DNA of 64,000 bases, taken from positions 49,940-113,939 of the forward strand of contig JAFQGF010000028.1 of NCBI GenBank assembly GCA_017415555.1. Reading direction: 5' to 3'. This DNA is from Akkermansia sp. Its GTDB lineage: Bacteria > Verrucomicrobiota > Verrucomicrobiia > Verrucomicrobiales > Akkermansiaceae. The position numbers and the translations under genes were made by a program. Numbering within the stretch: position 1 is the stretch's first letter; the number at the start of each line of letters is the position of its first letter. The notes beneath the pieces were generated by a model. It did not search any database. It was not told the DNA's origin and worked only from the letters and a program-made list of their open reading frames with translations. Positions 49,894 through 59,998 of the stretch are shown in pieces.

Positions 49894-52074
49894 ATGGCTA
49901 GTGTTAGCAGTCCTGACCGCAAGGCCCCGCTTGAGCGCTACCGCAACTTCGGTATCGCTGCTCACATCGACGGCGGCAAAACTACGCTTTCCGAGCGCAT
50001 CCTTTTCTACACCGGCATGATCCACAAGATCGGCGAGACCCACGAGGGTTCTGCGACGACCGACTGGATGGAACAGGAGCAGGAACGCGGTATTACCATT
50101 ACCTCCGCCGCTGTTACGACAAACTGGAAACAATTACCTGCCGAGGGCTGCTGCAAGCTTTTCGAGAACGAGAACTTCCAGCTCAACGTTATTGATACCC
50201 CCGGTCACGTGGACTTCACCGCTGAGGTGGAGCGCTCCCTGCGCGTGCTCGACGGCGCCATCGTGGTGTTCTGCGGTGTGGCCGGCGTGCAGCCCCAGAC
50301 CCAGACCGTGTGGCGCCAGGCCAATAAGTACGAGGTGCCCCGTATCTGCTTCGTGAACAAGATGGACCGTACCGGTGCCAACTTCGATAACGTTCTTAAC
50401 GACATCAAGACCAAGCTCGGCGCCAATGCCGCTGCTGTGCTCATCCCCATCGGTTCCGAGGACAAACTCTGCGGCCAGATCGACGTGGTGAACCAGAAGG
50501 CTATCTACTACAGCGACTCCGACCGCATGGGTTCCACCTACGAGGTGAAGGACCTGGAGGGCGACCTCAAGGAGCTGGGTGAGGCTGCTCTGGCTGAGCT
50601 CATCGACGCTGTGGCCAACGTGGACGAGGAACTTGGTGAGCTCTACCTCATGGAGGAGCCCATCGATGCCCCCACCCTTAAGAACGCCATCCGCCGCGCC
50701 TGCATCGCCAACAAGTTCGTCCCCGTGACCGGCGGTTCCGCCTTCAAGAACAAGGGTGTTCAGGGGCTGCTCGACGCTGTGGTGGACTATCTGCCCTCCC
50801 CGCTCGAGGCCAAGCTTGCCACCGTTACCGGCACTGTTGCCACCGGTCTGGACGAGAATGGCTACGAGACCTTCGAGACTAAGGAGATTATCCCCTCCGA
50901 TGACGACAAGCCCGTGGCTCTCGCATTCAAACTGTGGGCCGACAAGTTCGTGGGCTCTCTGGTGTTCATTCGTGTGTACACCGGCGTTATCCGCAAGGGC
51001 GACACCGTTTACAACCCCCGTACCCGCAAGCGCGAGCGCGTAGGCCGTCTGCTCCAGATTCAGGCTAACGTGCATACCGACGTGAGCGAGGTGTACTCCG
51101 GCGACATCGCCGCCATCGTGGGTCTCAAGAACGCCACCACCGGTGACACTCTTGCCTCCGATGACTTCGACTTCACCCTCGAGCCCCCCACCTTCCCGGA
51201 TACCGTGATTTCCATGGCCGTGGAGCCCCTTACCAAGGCCGACCAGGAGAAGATGTCCAACGCTCTCCAGCGCCTCTCCGCTGAGGACCCCACCTTCCGC
51301 GTGAAGACCGATGAGGAGACCGGCCAGACTATCATCGCCGGCATGGGTGAGCTTCACCTCGACATCATCGTGGACCGCCTTAAGCGCGAGTTCAAGGTGG
51401 AGGCCAACACCGGTAAGCCCCAGATTGCCTACCGCGAAACCATCACCAAGTCCGCCGACCGTGTACAGGGCAAGCTCGTGAAGCAGTCCGGTGGTCGTGG
51501 TCAGTACGGTGACGTGGTGATTGCCATGCGCCCGGGTGAGCGTGGTACCGGCCTCAAGATTGCCAACAAGATTGTGGGTGGTGCAATTCCCAAGGAGTAC
51601 ATGAACGCCGTGTACGCCGGTCTGAATGAGGCCATGAACTCCGGCTCCGTTGCCGGTTATCCCGTGGAAGACGTGGAGGTGGACGTGATTGACGGCTCCT
51701 ACCACGAAGTGGACTCCAACGAAAACGCCTTCAAGATGGCTGCTATCTTCGCTATGAAGAACGCATTTGCCAAGTGCGCTCCCGTGCTGCTTGAGCCCAT
51801 CATGGCCGTGGAAGTTGTGACCCCCGCTGAGAACCAGGGCGATATCATGGGCGACCTCAACCGCCGCCGCGCTATGGTGAAGAACATGGAGCACAAGGGT
51901 GCTGAGTGCGTACTGACCGCCGATGTGCCCCTGGCTGAGATGTTCGGCTACTCCACAGACATTCGTACCCTTTCCAAGGGTCTGGCTTCCTACTCCATGG
52001 AGCCTTCTCACTTCGAACAAGTGCCCCAGAACCTCGTCAACGACATTGTCAAGGCTCGCGGTGGCAATAAATAA
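49894..52074 (+). CDS. fusA: Elongation factor G
   Basis: 726 residues. G domain: G1 [15 protein letters not shown], switch [11 protein letters not shown]3 [10 protein letters not shown]4 NKMD. Domains II-V follow, with [18 protein letters not shown] and the C-terminal [18 protein letters not shown]. It drives translocation after GTP hydrolysis. It is slightly longer than E. coli EF-G (704), including a small insert between the switch region and G3 ([16 protein letters not shown]). The second Gly in AHIDGGKTT replaces the usual Ala of this loop. Confidence 0.97.
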   Translation: MASVSSPDRKAPLERYRNFGIAAHIDGGKTTLSERILFYTGMIHKIGETHEGSATTDWMEQEQERGITITSAAVTTNWKQLPAEGCCKLFENENFQLNVIDTPGHVDFTAEVERSLRVLDGAIVVFCGVAGVQPQTQTVWRQANKYEVPRICFVNKMDRTGANFDNVLNDIKTKLGANAAAVLIPIGSEDKLCGQIDVVNQKAIYYSDSDRMGSTYEVKDLEGDLKELGEAALAELIDAVANVDEELGELYLMEEPIDAPTLKNAIRRACIANKFVPVTGGSAFKNKGVQGLLDAVVDYLPSPLEAKLATVTGTVATGLDENGYETFETKEIIPSDDDKPVALAFKLWADKFVGSLVFIRVYTGVIRKGDTVYNPRTRKRERVGRLLQIQANVHTDVSEVYSGDIAAIVGLKNATTGDTLASDDFDFTLEPPTFPDTVISMAVEPLTKADQEKMSNALQRLSAEDPTFRVKTDEETGQTIIAGMGELHLDIIVDRLKREFKVEANTGKPQIAYRETITKSADRVQGKLVKQSGGRGQYGDVVIAMRPGERGTGLKIANKIVGGAIPKEYMNAVYAGLNEAMNSGSVAGYPVEDVEVDVIDGSYHEVDSNENAFKMAAIFAMKNAFAKCAPVLLEPIMAVEVVTPAENQGDIMGDLNRRRAMVKNMEHKGAECVLTADVPLAEMFGYSTDIRTLSKGLASYSMEPSHFEQVPQNLVNDIVKARGGNK

Positions 52075-52112
52075 TCCAACCTATTACTAACCCCAAACAT
52101 AACCGCACGTTC

Positions 52113-52421
52113 ATGCAAAGTCCCAAAATCCGCATTCGCCTCCGTGCCTTCGACAGCCGCGCTATCGACCGCTCTGCTTCCGAGATCGTCGAGACCGCCA
52201 AGCGCACGGGCGCCAAAGTCGCCGGTCCGATTCCTTTGCCGACTCGTATCGAGAAGTTCTCTGTGAACCGCTCGGTCCATGTTAATAAGAAATCTGCCGA
52301 TCAGTTCGAAATCCGCACCCACAAGCGTCTCCTTGACATTGTGGAGCCGACCTCCCGCACGGTTGAGGAGCTCAAGAAGCTCAACCTGCCCGCAGGCGTG
52401 GACATCACCATCAAGATCTAA
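52113..52421 (+). CDS. rpsJ: 30S ribosomal protein S10
   Basis: 102 residues, standard. It contains [20 protein letters not shown] and the loop [21 protein letters not shown]10 also acts as NusE in antitermination. tuf, usual between fusA and rpsJ, is absent here. Confidence 0.97.
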   Translation: MQSPKIRIRLRAFDSRAIDRSASEIVETAKRTGAKVAGPIPLPTRIEKFSVNRSVHVNKKSADQFEIRTHKRLLDIVEPTSRTVEELKKLNLPAGVDITIKI

Positions 52422-52474
52422 TCCCCGATTAGTATCACATCATTACGAACCTTAACACAGATTTTCTAATTAAC

Positions 52475-53119
52475 ATGTCTTTAGGACTTATTGGTAAGAA
52501 GGTTGGCATGACCCGCGTCTTCAACAAGGAGACCGGCGCCATGATTCCCGTCACCGTCATCGACGTGACCGGCAACACTTACGGCCAGATTAAGACTGCC
52601 GACAAGGATGGTTACACCGCCATCCAGGTGGCATTCGACGAGCAGAAGGAGAGCCGCCTCTCCAAGCCCGTTGCCGGCCACTTCAAGAAACTCGGCATCG
52701 CTCCCGCCAAGCTCCTCAAGGAGTTCCGCGTCGATGCCTCCGAGCTGCCTGCAGAGGGTGCTGCTCACCCCGGTTGCGAACTCTTCGAGGAGGGCGCCTG
52801 GGTGGACGTTATCGGCACCAGCAAGGGTAAGGGCTTCCAGGGTGTTGTGCGTCGCCACAACTTCTCCGGCTCTCCCATGACGCACGGCTCCATGATGCAC
52901 CGCCGTACCGGTGGTGTGGGCGCTTGCGCCACCCCCTCCCGCGTGTGGAAGGGTCAGAAGATGCCCGGTCACATGGGCAACGAGCGCAAGACTGTGCAGA
53001 ACCTGAAGGTCGTTCAGGTGCGCAAGGACGACAACGTGATTCTGGTGTCCGGCCCCGTGCCCGGCGCTAAGGGTTCCTACGTTGTAGTTCGCCCTGCCAA
53101 GAAGAAGAACGGTAAATAA
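52475..53119 (+). CDS. rplC: 50S ribosomal protein L3
   Basis: 214 residues. It starts LGLIGKKVGMTRVFNKETGA and carries the family signature as VIGTSKGKGFQGVVRRHNFS and then HGSMMHRRTGGVGACATPSR. The extended loop reaches the peptidyl transferase centre. Confidence 0.97.
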   Translation: MSLGLIGKKVGMTRVFNKETGAMIPVTVIDVTGNTYGQIKTADKDGYTAIQVAFDEQKESRLSKPVAGHFKKLGIAPAKLLKEFRVDASELPAEGAAHPGCELFEEGAWVDVIGTSKGKGFQGVVRRHNFSGSPMTHGSMMHRRTGGVGACATPSRVWKGQKMPGHMGNERKTVQNLKVVQVRKDDNVILVSGPVPGAKGSYVVVRPAKKKNGK

Positions 53120-53143
53120 TATACGAACTAGGAGAACCTATCT

Positions 53144-53752
53144 ATGTCCGCAACTCAAATGACCATAGAGGCCGCTACCGCCGCGAATATCGTGACGGTA
53201 GGGCCCGAGAAGGGCAGCCAGGCCGTGCATGACCTGGTGACCGCCTATCGCGCTAACCGCCGTACCGGTTCCGCCAACACCAAGACCCGCGGTGAGGTGG
53301 CCGGTAACAACCGCAAGATCTACCGCCAGAAGGGCACCGGTAATGCCCGTCACGGCGACCACCAGTCCCCCATCTTTGTGGGTGGTGGCGTTGTGTTTGG
53401 CCCCCGTCCCCACGACTACAGCAAGAAGGTGAACAAGTCCACCCGCAAGCTGGCTCTGCGCCGCGTGCTTGGTGACATCATCTCCGGCGGTAAGGTTTGC
53501 ACCGTTCCTTCCTTCAGCATTGAGGATGGTAAGACCAAGAGCTTCATCGCCGCTGTGGCAGAGATTGCCACCGGTAAGAAGATTCTCATCATCGCCGACT
53601 CCTTCGACGAGAAGACCAAGCTCGCCGGCCGCAACGTGCAGGAAGTCCTGCTCATGAGCGCCGCCGAGGTGAACGTGGAGCAGCTGCTGCACGCCAACAA
53701 GGTCGTTATCGTTGAGTCCGCTCTGGAAACCATCGCCAACCGCACCAAGTAA
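53144..53752 (+). CDS. rplD: 50S ribosomal protein L4
   Basis: 202 residues. The exit-tunnel loop is visible (TRGEVAGNNRKIYRQKGTGN, ARHGDHQSPIFVGGGVVFGP), the site of erythromycin-resistance mutations in other species; K and R at the tip look normal. In E. coli L4 autoregulates the S10 operon. The gap to rplW is two bases. Confidence 0.97.
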   Translation: MSATQMTIEAATAANIVTVGPEKGSQAVHDLVTAYRANRRTGSANTKTRGEVAGNNRKIYRQKGTGNARHGDHQSPIFVGGGVVFGPRPHDYSKKVNKSTRKLALRRVLGDIISGGKVCTVPSFSIEDGKTKSFIAAVAEIATGKKILIIADSFDEKTKLAGRNVQEVLLMSAAEVNVEQLLHANKVVIVESALETIANRTK

Positions 53753-53754
53753 TC

Positions 53755-54039
53755 ATGAACGACATTTACGACGTAATTAAGAAGCCCCGCGTGTCCGAGA
53801 AGGCTGCCGTGCAGCACGAGACTACCGGTGAGCTTGTGCTTGAAGTGGCGGTGAAGGCCACCAAGCTCGAAATCAAGCAGGCTGTGGAGAAGTGCCTCGG
53901 TAAGAAGGTGGCCTCCGTTCGCACTGCTAACTATGACGGTAAAGTGCGCCGCAAGCGCACCAAGGACGCCGGCAGCGCCCCGGCCTGGAAGAAGGCTTAT
54001 GTGCGTCTTGCCGCCGGTGAGAGCCTGGAGCTCGTCTAA
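53755..54039 (+). CDS. rplW: 50S ribosomal protein L23
   Basis: 94 residues, standard. It starts with KKPRVSEKAAVQHETTGELV and has the segment ATKLEIKQAVEKCLGKKVAS. L23 lies at the tunnel exit and docks trigger factor and SRP. Confidence 0.96.
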   Translation: MNDIYDVIKKPRVSEKAAVQHETTGELVLEVAVKATKLEIKQAVEKCLGKKVASVRTANYDGKVRRKRTKDAGSAPAWKKAYVRLAAGESLELV

Positions 54040-54076
54040 ATCTGAGAACCCATAACGACAATAGAAGTAAGCTATC

Positions 54077-54910
54077 ATGTCCCTCAAGTCATTCAAGCCT
54101 ACAACTCCGTCCAACCGCTACAAGGTTCTGCCCGCGTTTGACGAGATCACCAAGAGCAAGCCGGAGAAGTCCCTGCTCGAGCCCATCCGCAAGAGCGGTG
54201 GCCGCAACAACAATGGCCGCATCACCACCCGCCACATCGGTGGTGGCCACAAGAAGCACTACCGCCTGGTAGACTTCCGTCGCACCCGCACGGAGGCTGC
54301 TACAGTGCTCGCCATTGAGTATGATCCGAACCGTACCTGCCGCATTGCCCTGGTGCAGTATCCCGATGGTGCCAAGAGCTACATTCTTGCCCCTGTGGGG
54401 CTGACCGTTGGTATGACCGTGCAGGCCGGCGAGAACGTTGCCCCGAAGGTTGGCAACGCTATGCCCCTTAAGAACGTACCCCTGGGTACCGCTATCCACA
54501 ACATCGAGGTGCGCCCCGGCACCGGCGGCAAGATTGCCCGCTCTGCCGGTCAGCAGGCTGTGCTGTCCAACCGCGACGGCGAGTACGCCCTGGTCAAGAT
54601 GCCCTCCGGCGAAGTTCGCAAGTTCCGCGTGGAGTGCTACTGCACCATCGGTCAGGTTGGCAACACCCAGCACATGAACGAGTCCTCCGGTAAGGCCGGT
54701 CGTACCCGTTGGATGGGCATCCGCCCGACCGTACGCGGTATGTGTATGAACCCCGTCGACCACCCCAACGGTGGTGGTGAGGGTAAGTCCAAGTCCGGTG
54801 GTGGTCGCCAGCACCTTAAGTCCCCCTGGGGTCATGTCAAGGGCCAGAAGACCCGCCGTCTTCGCAAGCCCAGCGACGTATTCATCGTACAGCGCCGCAA
54901 GAGCAAGTAA
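54077..54910 (+). CDS. rplB: 50S ribosomal protein L2
   Basis: 277 residues, standard. It contains [20 protein letters not shown] and the catalytic-centre signature region [19 protein letters not shown]. It stabilises the peptidyl transferase region and subunit joining. Confidence 0.97.
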   Translation: MSLKSFKPTTPSNRYKVLPAFDEITKSKPEKSLLEPIRKSGGRNNNGRITTRHIGGGHKKHYRLVDFRRTRTEAATVLAIEYDPNRTCRIALVQYPDGAKSYILAPVGLTVGMTVQAGENVAPKVGNAMPLKNVPLGTAIHNIEVRPGTGGKIARSAGQQAVLSNRDGEYALVKMPSGEVRKFRVECYCTIGQVGNTQHMNESSGKAGRTRWMGIRPTVRGMCMNPVDHPNGGGEGKSKSGGGRQHLKSPWGHVKGQKTRRLRKPSDVFIVQRRKSK

Positions 54911-54938
54911 TTTCTAACCTTCAATATCACTTAGAACA

Positions 54939-55208
54939 ATGGGACGTTCCCTCAAAAAAGGACCCTTCGTAAGCCAGCCTCTTCTCGACAAGGTTGACGC
55001 CCAGCTTCAGAGCGGGGATCGCAAGCCGATTAAGACCTGGAGCCGTGCCTCCATGGTGATTCCGGATTTCGTCGGTCTCACATTCCTCGTACACGCCGGT
55101 AAGAGCTTTACCACCGTGTATGTAACGGAGAACATGGTGGGCCACAAGCTCGGTGAGTTTGCCCCGACGCGCATCTTCAAGGCGCACGGCGGTATCGGCA
55201 AGAAGTAA
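54939..55208 (+). CDS. rpsS: 30S ribosomal protein S19
   Basis: 89 residues, standard. It begins [20 protein letters not shown] and ends [20 protein letters not shown]. Unusually, a secreted non-ribosomal protein follows instead of L22. Confidence 0.97.
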   Translation: MGRSLKKGPFVSQPLLDKVDAQLQSGDRKPIKTWSRASMVIPDFVGLTFLVHAGKSFTTVYVTENMVGHKLGEFAPTRIFKAHGGIGKK

Positions 55209-55230
55209 TAAGTAACCCGCACTCAACCAT

Positions 55231-55941
55231 ATGCTCGTACCTCGTCTCAGCTCCGTTCTGCTGGCCTTCGTCCTTTGTGGCGTAGGTTTGGCTGCCGGTG
55301 CAGGCGAGGGGGGCAGTGGTGCTGCGGACCACAAAACAGCACAACTCGAACGCCAGGTCGCCACGCTTCGTGAAAGCTATGCCCTCTCCCGGGCAGATGC
55401 CGATGAAGCCCGCCGCCAGCTGCGCGATATCCGCGCACGTCTGGAGGCTCTCGGTGGCGCCGCCCTGGGTAGTGGCGAGGAGCGTCTGGTCGATATGGCC
55501 GCCCAGCTGGAAGCAGCTAATGCTGAGCTGGACTCCCTTCGCCAGGCCTGCCTTGTCCTCTCCACCGCAGTGTCCGCTTACATGCGCGATGCTCTGGTAG
55601 AGGATGCCGCTGCCCGCCGGGAGCTTGAGTCCGCCATGCATGAGCTGGATGTAGCCCTCGGGCTGCGGCAGCCCCAGCAGGGCGAGCTCGACGGCAGCAT
55701 GACGGATGCCCGCGTGCTGAGCATCGACTCAGAGAGCGGTCTTATCGTCATCAATGCCGGCCGCGAGGCCAAGGTGGCCGTGGGCATGCCCATGCAGGTA
55801 TCCCGCGGGGACCAGGCAATCGCCCGTGCTATTGTGACCGATGTTCGCAAAAAGGTGGCAGGCATGCTGGTACAGCGCCAGCTCAACCCCGGCCTCTCTA
55901 TTGCAGTCGGTGACCGTGTGTCCGTAACAAACAACGATTAA
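55231..55941 (+). CDS. Secreted coiled-coil protein inserted in the S10 operon
   Basis: 236 residues. A signal peptide (RLSSVLLAFVLCGVGLAAGA) is followed by a long coiled coil (about 35-150; KTAQLERQVATLRESYALSR) and a C-terminal beta domain of about 75 residues (ARVLSIDSESGLIVINAGRE ... VGMPMQVSRGDQAIARAIV). The end resembles small barrel domains near the C-termini of FlgT-like and MreC-like envelope proteins, but no family is claimed. It sits 22 bp after rpsS and 21 bp before rplV, in the same direction, so it must be co-transcribed with ribosomal genes. Codon use is as biased as in its neighbours. Confidence 0.8.
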   Translation: MLVPRLSSVLLAFVLCGVGLAAGAGEGGSGAADHKTAQLERQVATLRESYALSRADADEARRQLRDIRARLEALGGAALGSGEERLVDMAAQLEAANAELDSLRQACLVLSTAVSAYMRDALVEDAAARRELESAMHELDVALGLRQPQQGELDGSMTDARVLSIDSESGLIVINAGREAKVAVGMPMQVSRGDQAIARAIVTDVRKKVAGMLVQRQLNPGLSIAVGDRVSVTNND

Positions 55942-55962
55942 TCTTCAACAAATACCATTACA

Positions 55963-56301
55963 ATGGAAGTTAAAGCAGTATACAAGAACGCTCGCATCTC
56001 TGCGAAGAAGATGCGCGATGTAGCCGCCGCCGTTCAGGGTATGTCTGTCTCCCAGGCTACCGACGTGCTCAGCTACACTCCCAAGAAGGGCGCCTACCTC
56101 CTCAACAAGACGCTCAAGGCCGCCGTGGCCAATGCCGAGAACAACAATGGCCTCTCCGCCGATGAGCTTGTGCTCAAGAGCGTCATGGTCGACGAAGGTC
56201 CTACCTTCCGCCGTACGATGGCTCGCGCCCGCGGTTCCGCTAATATGATCCGCAAGCGCACCTCCCACATCACCGTCATCCTCGCCAGCGCCGAGGCATA
56301 A
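55963..56301 (+). CDS. rplV: 50S ribosomal protein L22
   Basis: 112 residues, standard. It has the helix SAKKMRDVAAAVQGMSVSQA and the tunnel hairpin RRTMARARGSANMIRKRTSH, which lines the exit tunnel near macrolide sites. Confidence 0.97.
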   Translation: MEVKAVYKNARISAKKMRDVAAAVQGMSVSQATDVLSYTPKKGAYLLNKTLKAAVANAENNNGLSADELVLKSVMVDEGPTFRRTMARARGSANMIRKRTSHITVILASAEA

Positions 56302-56328
56302 CCACAAACAAGCACACATACAAACACT

Positions 56329-57060
<732 letters not shown>

Positions 57061-57112
57061 TCCCCCGCCGCAACATCACAAGAACCTTTAACGATTACAG
57101 GAGATATAAAAT

Positions 57113-57547
57113 ATGCCTTTAATGCCTAAACGAGTGAAGGACAACCACCGCAAGATGCACCGCGGCAATCGCGGCGGCAATGCTACCAGCGGTGATTATG
57201 TTGCCTTCGGTGACTTCGGCCTTCAGGTACTCACCCGTGGATGGGTAACAAACAACCAGATCGAGGCCTGCCGTATCGCCATCAACCGTTACCTGCGCCG
57301 TCGTGGCCGCGTTTACATCCGCATCTTCCCGCAGAAGAGCTTCACCAAGCGTCCGCCGGATACCCGTATGGGTAAGGGTAAGGGTGCTGTGGAGGGCTGG
57401 ATCGCCGTATGCCGCCCCGGCAACATCATGTTCGAGGTTGGCGGTGTTACCGAGTCCGCCGCCCGCGAGGCCCTTCGCCTTGCTTCCAACAAGCTCGGCA
57501 TCCGCACGCGCTTCGTATACCGCCAGGGCGTAGAGCCCCAGGCTTAA
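57113..57547 (+). CDS. rplP: 50S ribosomal protein L16
   Basis: 144 residues. Family patterns [40 protein letters not shown] and [20 protein letters not shown] are present. It helps position A-site tRNA. The start at 57113 gives MPLMPKR; the second ATG (57122) matches the usual start equally well. Confidence 0.96.
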   Translation: MPLMPKRVKDNHRKMHRGNRGGNATSGDYVAFGDFGLQVLTRGWVTNNQIEACRIAINRYLRRRGRVYIRIFPQKSFTKRPPDTRMGKGKGAVEGWIAVCRPGNIMFEVGGVTESAAREALRLASNKLGIRTRFVYRQGVEPQA

Positions 57548-57577
57548 ACCCAGTAAACTACAAACATTACACAGATT

Positions 57578-57787
57578 ATGCCTGTAAAGAAAGCTAAAGA
57601 CTTCCGCGGTATGCCCGCCAAGGAGCTCGCCGCCCACATTCGTGGCCTGCGCGAGGAGTTGTTCAACCTGCGCCTGCAGCAGGGTACCGGTCAGCTGGAG
57701 AACAACCAGCGCCTCCGCATCGTCCGCAAGGAGCTCGCCTGCGCCCTGACTGTTCAGGGCGAGGGCGCCGCTGCCGACCAGAACTGA
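57578..57787 (+). CDS. rpmC: 50S ribosomal protein L29
   Basis: 69 residues with the two-helix pattern DFRGMPAKELAAHIRGLREE and LFNLRLQQGTGQLENNQRLR. It sits near the tunnel exit next to L23. Confidence 0.95.
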   Translation: MPVKKAKDFRGMPAKELAAHIRGLREELFNLRLQQGTGQLENNQRLRIVRKELACALTVQGEGAAADQN

Positions 57788-57814
57788 TAACGAAGTAACC
57801 CAAGGACTTATACA

Positions 57815-58087
57815 ATGAGCGAAGAAACTACTACGACCAAGCCCCAGGGCCTTCGTAAGACCCGTGTTGGCGTTGTTGTCTCCACCAAGATGAACAAGAC
57901 CATCGTTGTGGAGTATGTGGCCCGCGTTCCCCATCCCGTGTTCAAGAAAATCGTCAAGAAGAGCAAGAAGTTCTATGCTCACGACGAGAACGAGACCGCT
58001 AAGGTTGGCGACACCGTGCGCATTCGTGAGACCCGCCCGCTTTCCAAGATGAAGCGCTGGGAGCTCGTGGAAATCATCAAACACTAA
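57815..58087 (+). CDS. rpsQ: 30S ribosomal protein S17
   Basis: 90 residues. OB fold with [20 protein letters not shown] and the signature [20 protein letters not shown]. It binds the 16S 5' domain. Confidence 0.96.
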   Translation: MSEETTTTKPQGLRKTRVGVVVSTKMNKTIVVEYVARVPHPVFKKIVKKSKKFYAHDENETAKVGDTVRIRETRPLSKMKRWELVEIIKH

Positions 58088-58109
58088 ACCGGAAAGGACA
58101 TTACAGACC

Positions 58110-58478
58110 ATGCTCCAGATGGAATCCCTCGTTCAGGTGGCCGACAACACCGGCGCCCGCACCGCCAAGATGATCGGCGTTATCGGCAAGTCCGGTACCG
58201 ACCAGGCTCACATTGGCGACATCATCACCTGCCACATTCGCGAGTCTATCCCCACTGCCTCCGTTAAGAAGGGCAGCGTGGTGAAGGCCGTGGTTGTCCG
58301 CACCGCAGCCCCCATCCGTCGTGATGACGGCTCCGTGCTCCGCTTTGACTCCAACGCCGTTGTAGTCATCGACAAGGACAACAACCCCAAGGGCACCCGT
58401 ATCTTCGGGCCTGTGGCTCGCGAGCTTCGTGAAAAAGGCTTCATGAAGATCGTGTCCCTCGCCCCCGAGGTGCTCTGA
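58110..58478 (+). CDS. rplN: 50S ribosomal protein L14
   Basis: 122 residues, exactly standard. It starts [20 protein letters not shown] and ends [20 protein letters not shown]. It contacts the 30S subunit. It is the last gene of the operon: a terminator follows where L24 would usually begin. Confidence 0.97.
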   Translation: MLQMESLVQVADNTGARTAKMIGVIGKSGTDQAHIGDIITCHIRESIPTASVKKGSVVKAVVVRTAAPIRRDDGSVLRFDSNAVVVIDKDNNPKGTRIFGPVARELREKGFMKIVSLAPEVL

Positions 58479-58510
58479 TACCCCTTCTTGGGTATTTGTT
58501 GAAACTTTGG

Positions 58511-58543
58511 CCCTGCTTCCTCAGGAAGCAGGGTCGGTTTTTT
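58511..58543 (+). terminator. Intrinsic terminator of the str-S10 operon
   Basis: A perfect 10-bp stem CCCTGCTTCC-TCA-GGAAGCAGGG, then TCGGTTTTTT. Confidence 0.92.
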
Positions 58544-58675
58544 GTACCTTAAGGAAGCTCGTATCATGCTAATTGCCCTTTTACGAATGGCTCAATTCCG
58601 TTTCTCTCCTTCTTACCTTGTTGCGAGGTCCGGACAGCATTCAATCGAGAATCTCTTGTTTGAGCTGCTTTTTTC

Positions 58676-58704
58676 TTGTTTCAACGACCTTGTTTTAGTA
58701 GAAT
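58676..58704 (+). promoter_or_regulatory. Promoter of the 58714 gene
   Basis: TTGTTT, 17 bp, TAGAAT, ending 9 bp before the ATG. Confidence 0.55.
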
Positions 58705-58713
58705 GGGCACGCT

Positions 58714-59592
58714 ATGAAAGGCCACTTTTCTGTTCCTCTTTTATTTTCTCTGGGGGCACTTCTGTCCACCGCTACCGAGCCGCCGGCACTGCCCCCTGTT
58801 GCCACTGCAACTGCTGCAGAGTCTACCACGCACCTGCAGTCTGCCATCGATGCCCTGCGAGCCCTTCTGAGTGCTTTGCAACCCATCAACAGCGAAGAAT
58901 CCGCCCGTGCTGCGCTGCCTGCTGTGAGTGCCGCCGTGAAGTCGCTCGCCGCTAGCTTGCCGTATCTTTCCCAGAGAGAAGTCCCCGCCTCGTCCCGAGA
59001 GGCGGAGCTGCGCATGGAACTGCTTCAAGTTTATCGGGCCTTGCGCCACGTGGGCGAGAGTGACGATTTTGTGCAGTGGGTCTGGATGAACGAAGAACTC
59101 ATGTACCACCTGCTGCTGCATTCTCCTGCCATGCCCTGCATCTTGCATGATGAGACTGCGGACTATATGCTGCGCTGCCTTTCCATGGGGGCTCACAAGC
59201 CGGATGCCGAGGTCCGGCCCCACCTTGCACGCCTGCGAGCGGAAGCCGCCGAACGCCATGCCGCATTCATGGCCTCCCATGCGGCCGACTATGCCGGAGG
59301 TAATGGCGCAGATGACAAGCACGCCATCATCCTGCGCCCCCTGGTGCAGTCTGCCCAGCCCCTCGATGACGAGGCTCGCGAACTGCTCGCCCAGCGCCTT
59401 ATTCGTGATTATATGCACAGCGTCTACCCCTGGGCCTCTTTTGGTTATGGAACCTGGATGGCTTGCCCCGATGGTGCTTTTTACAGCATACAGGTGCTCT
59501 ACCCGGGGCTTTATAAGGCGGCTGATGGAGAGCAGAAGATTATCAAATTCCCCGTCTATTTCTGCCAGAAAGCCCCCGGGGAGAGAAAATAA
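58714..59592 (+). CDS. Secreted protein of unknown function
   Basis: 292 residues. The signal peptide (HFSVPLLFSLGALLSTATE) is followed by a helical region (about 38-110), then a mixed domain with conserved-looking aromatic parts near the end (YMHSVYPWASFGYGTWMACP). No catalytic motif or family is recognised. It is a single-gene unit between the ribosomal terminator and a minus-strand small RNA. Its start codon lies right behind the promoter, so a leaderless transcript is likely. Confidence 0.75.
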   Translation: MKGHFSVPLLFSLGALLSTATEPPALPPVATATAAESTTHLQSAIDALRALLSALQPINSEESARAALPAVSAAVKSLAASLPYLSQREVPASSREAELRMELLQVYRALRHVGESDDFVQWVWMNEELMYHLLLHSPAMPCILHDETADYMLRCLSMGAHKPDAEVRPHLARLRAEAAERHAAFMASHAADYAGGNGADDKHAIILRPLVQSAQPLDDEARELLAQRLIRDYMHSVYPWASFGYGTWMACPDGAFYSIQVLYPGLYKAADGEQKIIKFPVYFCQKAPGERK

Positions 59593-59687
59593 GACCCCAA
59601 TTTGCCTTTTTTTCGCTTTTTTACAAAAAATAGCTGTTATTATGTAAAAAAGTTGCTGCCTCGTGCGCCTATATAAGTGAAAGCGCT

Positions 59688-59791
59688 TGAAAGAAGTCTC
59701 CCCCTGATCCGAAGACCAGGGGGAGCCCAACTACCCTATGAAATGGACCCTTTTGGACCCAAGAACCGGTTTTACGTCTGGTTCCAAGGAC
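59688..59791 (-). ncRNA. Candidate small RNA of about 104 nt
   Basis: It starts just behind a near-perfect promoter and carries no open frame of note. The 5' part forms GAACC...GGTTC, then holds a direct repeat GGGTCC-AAAA-GGGTCC. The 3' end is a 12-bp stem (CTCCCCCTGGTC/GATCAGGGGGAG, one G-T) with a UUCG tetraloop, followed by ACTTCTTTC. The UUCG loop is formed only on the minus strand, matching the promoter direction. It is not recognised as 6S, SRP or RNase P RNA. The rest of the 406-bp gap before the amylase gene shows no gene. Confidence 0.6.
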
Positions 59792-59797
59792 GCGCGT

Positions 59798-59826
59798 ATT
59801 ATAGCGCCCTCTAGCTGTTTCGTCAA
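59798..59826 (-). promoter_or_regulatory. Strong promoter of the candidate small RNA
   Basis: On the minus strand TTGACG, 17 bp, TATAAT. No protein-coding start follows, which is the main reason for proposing an RNA gene. Confidence 0.8.
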
Positions 59827-59962
59827 GACAAAATGTGATATATTATATCATTTTTTTGAAAGAATCTGCGAAGTGTACCGGTATCAGTGACTTGTGGCTC
59901 TCATTGCTTGCAGATTCCACCGGTGGCGGAAAACAATTAAACGAAAGGGTAGAGATACAGGG

Positions 59963-59991
59963 TTGACGCCGCGGCTCTAACCGCATACAGT
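59963..59991 (+). promoter_or_regulatory. Promoter of the alpha-amylase gene
   Basis: TTGACG, 17 bp, TACAGT, ending 7 bp before the ATG at 59999. Confidence 0.55.
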
Positions 59992-59998
59992 GGCCGGC

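Noticed and set aside
59678..59691. cre-like site TGAAAGCGCTTGAA about 300 bp upstream of the amylase gene
   Set aside because: Only the inner 8 bp are symmetric, it is far from the amylase promoter, and no LacI-family gene is in the window. Too weak to claim.
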